A stretch of 64,000 nt of DNA from Amycolatopsis orientalis DSM 43388 (lineage in GTDB: Bacteria > Actinomycetota > Actinomycetes > Mycobacteriales > Pseudonocardiaceae). The notes beneath the pieces are model-generated. The model was not told the DNA's origin. It made no database searches and saw nothing but the letters and a program-made list of their open reading frames with translations. The position numbers and the translations under genes were made by a program. The stretch spans positions 1 to 64,000 of the forward strand of contig NZ_ASXG01000046.1 in NCBI RefSeq assembly GCF_000411975.1, in the 5' to 3' direction. Of the stretch, positions 63,148-64,000 are shown in pieces (the stretch's first letter is position 1; each line of letters begins with the position of its first letter).

Positions 63148-64000
63148 GCCGCGCTCCTCTTGCGGATGATCAGTTCGCCGTACCGGCCGACGGCTGCCTC
63201 CTGGCCCGGAGCGACGAACGTGGTCGACAGCTTCTCGGTGACGATCGCCGGTCCGGGCAGCACGTCGCCCGCGCGCAACGCCGTGCGGTCGTAGACGCTG
63301 GCGTCCGCCCCGTCCTCGCCCATGCCGTCGAGATAGCGCAATCGCGTACGGCGCAGAGGCACGAGCGGTTCGCCCTCCCGCTTCGGCACCTCCGGGTACT
63401 CCACCTTCGGGGTGTCCAGGACAGCGCCGACGCGGAACGTCACCCCTTCCACCGCGACGCTTTCGAAACGGTTGCCCGACCGCGTTTCGTAAGTGTCGTG
63501 GAAGGAGGCGATCATCTCGGCGACCGCGTCCGCGTCGATCGTCCCCTCTCGCACCGGCACGAACGGGGTATCCCAGCTCTGTCCGACCAGGTGCGCGTCG
63601 AAGCTGCGCTGGAACGTCGCCTTCGCGCCGGCCGGAAGTCCTTCTCGCAGCTCAGTTTCCATCTCTTCGAACAGCGCGTCGATCCGCGACGCGGCCTCGC
63701 CGTCGAGCACGGTGTACGCGCTGCGGTTGACCGTGAACACCTGATCCGCCGAGAGAAGGCCCAGCGCGGAGAACAGCCCGGGGTTGGGCGGCACGATGAC
63801 TTGCTTGCACTTGAGCACGTCCAGGACGGCCGGCAGCAGCATCGGGCCGGCCGCGCCGTAGGCCACCAGACTGTGGTCGCGCGGGTCGACCCCGTGCTTG
63901 ATCGCGACGTTGAACAGGCCTTCGGCGATGTTGTTGATCGCCATCTCGTAGGCGTAGCGAACCCTTTGCGCGAGCGGGAAATCCGTGTCCAGAGCGGCGA
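63144..64000 (-). CDS. hyuA: Hydantoinase A / oxoprolinase family subunit, 3' part
   Basis: The frame is open to the window edge, so about 285 C-terminal residues are seen and the start is missing. Visible are RYAYEMAINNIAEGLFNVAIKHGVDPRDHSLVAYGAAGPMLLPAVLDVLKCKQVIVPPNPGLFSALGLLSAD, typical of the ATP-binding actin-like HyuA core, and the C-terminal domain ending GPAIVTEKLSTTFVAPGQEAAVGRYGELIIRK. ATGA overlap with hyuB. First visible gene of module C. Confidence 0.92.
   Translation of the reverse strand, partial: AALDTDFPLAQRVRYAYEMAINNIAEGLFNVAIKHGVDPRDHSLVAYGAAGPMLLPAVLDVLKCKQVIVPPNPGLFSALGLLSADQVFTVNRSAYTVLDGEAASRIDALFEEMETELREGLPAGAKATFQRSFDAHLVGQSWDTPFVPVREGTIDADAVAEMIASFHDTYETRSGNRFESVAVEGVTFRVGAVLDTPKVEYPEVPKREGEPLVPLRRTRLRYLDGMGEDGADASVYDRTALRAGDVLPGPAIVTEKLSTTFVAPGQEAAVGRYGELIIRKRSAA

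Noticed and set aside
37358..64000. Secondary-metabolite biosynthetic cluster
   Set aside because: No polyketide synthase, peptide synthetase, terpene or RiPP enzymes are present; the enzymes are those of degradation.

Overview
The window comes from a high-GC actinobacterium, most likely Amycolatopsis or a close relative in the Pseudonocardiaceae. Evidence for this is the strong G/C third-position bias, frequent GTG starts, ATGA/GTGA/TGATG stop-start overlaps, and family content typical of the group: F420-dependent oxidoreductases, the long NAD-specific glutamate dehydrogenase, a group II truncated haemoglobin, a DUF6292-like protein and a MmyB-like regulator. Species assignment is inference from gene content only.

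Region 1 (1-33,215) is mostly ordinary chromosomal backbone. It holds a transporter tail, an F420-dependent oxidoreductase with a SnoaL-like partner behind a KstR-like box, a Nei glycosylase with RpiB, a ComB-like phosphatase with a metallo-hydrolase, a DsbA-family protein, aminopeptidase N, an unusual 20-copy hexapeptide-repeat protein, an HNH endonuclease, an MscS channel, GlbO with a GH13 glucosidase, a cold shock protein and a fatty-acid desaturase. Then come the minus-strand set gdh / thioesterase / hypothetical, a TPR-like protein with ettA, a CopD/CtaG-like membrane protein, a LacI regulator and a secreted I36-type protein. Several intergenic gaps carry long near-perfect palindromes.

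Region 2 (33,216-35,900) is gene-poor. It contains a C-rich stretch with 30-bp and 55-bp tandem repeats, a tRNA-Arg(TCT) gene with its own hairpin terminator, and about 1.6 kb of decayed-looking sequence. No integrase is visible.

Region 3 (35,901-64,000) starts with a PPOX-type F420 enzyme and a MmyB-like regulator and then becomes a large catabolic island. A racemase-amidase pair (+) is followed by three minus-strand operons. Module A (45,346 to 39,559) is CoA transferase, enoyl-CoA hydratase, SDR, acyl-CoA ligase and MFS transporter. Module B (52,785 to 45,556) is thiolase, DUF35 protein, MmgE/PrpD, CoA transferase, acyl-CoA dehydrogenase, two MaoC hydratases and a FadR-type GntR regulator. 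Module C (beyond 64,000 to 52,903) is HyuA, HyuB, acyl-CoA dehydrogenase, two 3-hydroxyacyl-CoA dehydrogenases, a MenB/BadI-type hydrolase, a divergent acyl-CoA dehydrogenase, another 3-hydroxyacyl-CoA dehydrogenase and two MmgE/PrpD proteins.

The gene set reads as uptake, CoA activation, dehydrogenation, hydration, oxidation, C-C ring cleavage by the BadI-like enzyme and thiolysis of an alicyclic or cyclic carboxylic acid. The racemase, amidase and HyuAB may handle an amide, imide or hydantoin-like entry compound. The promoters of modules A and B share a 28-bp element (25/28 identical), and the racemase promoter carries a FadR-like palindrome, so the GntR protein at 45,556-46,320 is the obvious candidate regulator. 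The substrate cannot be read from the sequence.
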